A stretch of DNA of 64,000 nucleotides from JAEZHK01 sp040768845 (lineage in GTDB: Bacteria; Bacillota; Clostridia; Christensenellales; Aristaeellaceae). How positions within the stretch are numbered: position 1 is the stretch's first letter; each line of letters opens with the position of its first letter. Where the stretch lies: contig JAXGME010000007.1 in the NCBI GenBank assembly GCA_040768845.1, forward strand, positions 62,001 to 126,000. Reading direction: 5' to 3'. Positions 62,516 to 64,000 of the stretch are shown here, one piece after another. The notes beneath the pieces were generated by a model. It was not told the origin of the DNA and made no database searches. It worked only from the letters and a program-made list of their open reading frames with translations. Position numbers and translations under genes: made by a program.

Positions 62516-62743
62516 ACCTCGGACCGGGCGCTCGACTTCGTGCTGCTGGACGAGACCGGCAGGGAAATCGTAAGGTCCAGCTGCGGGAATAATCAGGTGG
62601 GCGGCGAAACAAATGGCGTGCGTACCTATCGTCAGACGATGATGCTTCAGACCAGTGCCGAGCTCCCCGCAAAGCTCTACCTGCAACCAATGGAGTTTAT
62701 GGATGACGTGGGATACGATTTGATCGAGTGCGAAGTCGGCTGA
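62516..62743 (+). pseudogene. 3' fragment of a second DUF4179/DUF5643-like gene
   Basis: About 75 codons on the plus strand read like the C-terminal domain of the same class of proteins (ALDFVLLDETGREIVR, and MMLQTSAELPAKLYLQPM), ending in TGA followed by a terminator. No start or upstream part exists because the opposite-strand gene begins at the same junction. Confidence 0.55.
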
Positions 62744-62772
62744 CCCCTAGGGGCTTTCGGTCCGGGGTGGCG

Positions 62773-62806
62773 AAAACGTGGGATGCGCGGGCATACCCAC
62801 GTTTTT
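62773..62806 (+). terminator. Terminator after the plus-strand gene fragment
   Basis: AAAACGTGGG/CCCACGTTTT arms (62773-62782 with 62796-62805), T-run on the plus strand and A-run on the other side, so it may work in both directions. Together with the fragment it marks the end of a former operon. Confidence 0.8.
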
Positions 62807-63012
62807 CGCTGTCGGCATTCGTTTCTCCTGACGGGCTTCTCTGGATGCGCAAATCAGGAATCCCCCATCCGGTACGCGGGCGGGGGCTGTGGTAGAATGG
62901 AAAAGCGGACGGATTTCAAAAATTTTCTTGGCTTCCGGTCCAATAAATGCGGCCATTTGGGGTGCGGGCGCCATCTAACGGACGAGCCAACATTGGCCGA
63001 TGTGAGGGAACA

Positions 63013-63483
63013 ATGGACAGCAGTGAATTTTCGACGCGGGTGCTTCAATGCGAACGGAAGCTGTTTCGCATCGCATACCTGTCGCTTGCCCGCGATGCGG
63101 ACGTAGAGGACTGTGTGCAAGAGGCGCTGCTGAGCGCATGGCGGCACATCGGAAGCCTGCGCGAACCGGCCTACTTTGAGACCTGGCTGATCCGCATCCT
63201 GATCAACGAGTGCAAGGCCTGCGGGCGCAAGCGCGCCGGGCGGCGCACCGTTGCGCTGGGTGAATACGATCCCCCGATGCCTGAACCGGAGGACAGTCAT
63301 CTCCGAGATTTGGTGCGCGCGCTGCCGGACAAGTACCGGCTGCCCATCGCGCTGCACCACCTGGAGGGCCATCCGGCGGCGGAGGTGGCGCGGATGATGA
63401 AGCTCACCAGGAGCATGGTGCGCTGGCGGATCGCAAAGGGAATGGGGATGCTTCGGCAAGCGCTCCGGCAGGAGGAGGAATAA
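63013..63483 (+). CDS. ECF RNA polymerase sigma factor (second)
   Basis: A 156-residue sigma-70-family protein: region 2 SLARDADVEDCVQEALLSAW, region 4 ALPDKYRLPIALHHLEGHPA with a C-terminal helix-turn-helix. GAGGG precedes the ATG. It differs clearly from the sigma factor at 42 kb. A TAGAAT -10-like site lies at about 62894, without a clear -35. Confidence 0.9.
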   Translation: MDSSEFSTRVLQCERKLFRIAYLSLARDADVEDCVQEALLSAWRHIGSLREPAYFETWLIRILINECKACGRKRAGRRTVALGEYDPPMPEPEDSHLRDLVRALPDKYRLPIALHHLEGHPAAEVARMMKLTRSMVRWRIAKGMGMLRQALRQEEE

Positions 63484-63484
63484 A

Positions 63485-64000
63485 ATGCGCCGCATCGATT
63501 TGGGAAGGACCTGTCCCCAGGTGCCCGAACAATTCCACGAGATGATTGTGCGTACGCTTTCGCAGGTGAAAAGGATGGACGCGCTGAAGTCGGAGCGGGA
63601 GGACCCTTCATGGGTAAAATTGCCGCGGCGATCGGCGGCGGGGAAGCGCCACGGATACCGGCTCGCGCTGGTCGAAGCCCTTATCCTGATCCTGGCATTG
63701 GGCGCCGCGGGATTTTTGGCGCGTGAAACGCCGCTGATGCAGGCGCTCTTTGGCGGAACGAAGGAGGTGCGCGACCTTGCGTCCGAGCCCACATCCATCC
63801 CGACCGCGAAACCCGACAAAGCGCCAAATCCGGACGCCGTCGGCCTCAAACTGGGCGGCGCCGTGTATGACGGCGCGCGCATTGCGCTCAGCTGGACGGT
63901 GCGCAGCGAGCTCGACCAGGCGGTGTTCTACATCGCGGACACACCAACGCTGGATGGGGAACCCGTGGGCGCAAACATGGTGGGGATGCCGCTTCTGCTC
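63485..64000 (+). CDS. Anti-sigma-like membrane protein (N-terminal part, runs off window)
   Basis: 172 codons are visible: a cytoplasmic segment of about 60 residues, a membrane helix (LALVEALILILALGAAGFLA) and the start of an extracytoplasmic region. It begins 1 bp after the sigma gene with GGAGG upstream, the same arrangement as at 42 kb, so a DUF4179-type partner of the sigma factor is inferred. Confidence 0.75.
   Translation, partial: MRRIDLGRTCPQVPEQFHEMIVRTLSQVKRMDALKSEREDPSWVKLPRRSAAGKRHGYRLALVEALILILALGAAGFLARETPLMQALFGGTKEVRDLASEPTSIPTAKPDKAPNPDAVGLKLGGAVYDGARIALSWTVRSELDQAVFYIADTPTLDGEPVGANMVGMPLLL

Overview
The window is one GC-rich bacterial chromosomal segment, densely coded, with Firmicutes/Clostridia gene orders: a dcw cell-wall cluster headed by mraZ and containing a PASTA-type SpoVD/PBP2; ruvC-ruvA-ruvB-queA-tgt-yajC; recJ-relA-dtd-MBL-hemZ; and a TrpXYZ-type ABC operon. 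MurE carries the DNPR motif of meso-diaminopimelate-adding enzymes. An uncultured, probably gut-associated, high-GC clostridial lineage (Christensenellales or Oscillospirales-like) is my best guess, but nothing here fixes the taxon. I saw no tRNA, rRNA, CRISPR array, prophage or complete insertion sequence.

Layout. 1-10.9 kb (minus): mraZ-ftsL-spoVD-murE-mraY-murD-ftsW-murA-ftsQ, then an ftsA-like gene running off the left edge; rsmH, murF and murG are absent from their usual places, and five 10-bp-spaced MraZ-box-like repeats cover the mraZ promoter. 10.9-20.7 kb (minus): metallophosphoesterase, zinc-ribbon protein, two tandem uracil-DNA glycosylases (one with, one without the Fe-S cysteines), trmL, a HAD phosphatase, a secreted NlpC/P60 protein, dnaB, rplI, yybS. 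20.7-32 kb (minus): a nine-gene branched-chain amino acid operon, ilvB-ilvN-ilvC-ilvD-leuA-cimA-leuC-leuD-leuB, preceded by a strong promoter, a 37-residue Ile/Leu/Val-rich leader peptide and a strong intrinsic terminator whose 5' arm can pair with leader codons 25-27. This looks like classical ribosome-mediated attenuation, unexpected in a group that normally uses T-box RNAs.

32-35.3 kb (minus): an iron module made of a DUF3793 protein and a flavodoxin behind a consensus promoter with a 16-bp palindrome, then an encapsulated ferritin (EncFtn) and its encapsulin shell. 35.3-38.4 kb (minus): an ABC uptake operon with its own attenuator-like leader (short aromatic peptide plus terminator). 38.5-40.7 kb (plus): an EF-G paralogue. 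40.7-43.7 kb (minus): an ECF sigma factor with a DUF4179-type partner, and a secreted serpin. 43.8-55.1 kb (plus): a cysteine-rich protein, recJ, relA/spoT, dtd, an MBL hydrolase, hemZ, two tandem cyclophilins sharing a 93-nt identical stretch, and a secreted BIG2-caspase protein. 55.1-60.5 kb (minus): DUF3792, yajC, tgt, queA, ruvB, ruvA, ruvC.

60.5-64 kb is the rearranged part: a 166-bp MITE-like element with 27-bp terminal inverted repeats (a relative lies at 35.3 kb), two truncated ORFs meeting head to head near 62.515 kb, and a second ECF sigma/anti-sigma-like pair running off the right edge. The most interesting signals are regulatory: the two peptide-leader attenuators, the MraZ-box array and the palindrome-controlled iron promoter with a long folded leader.
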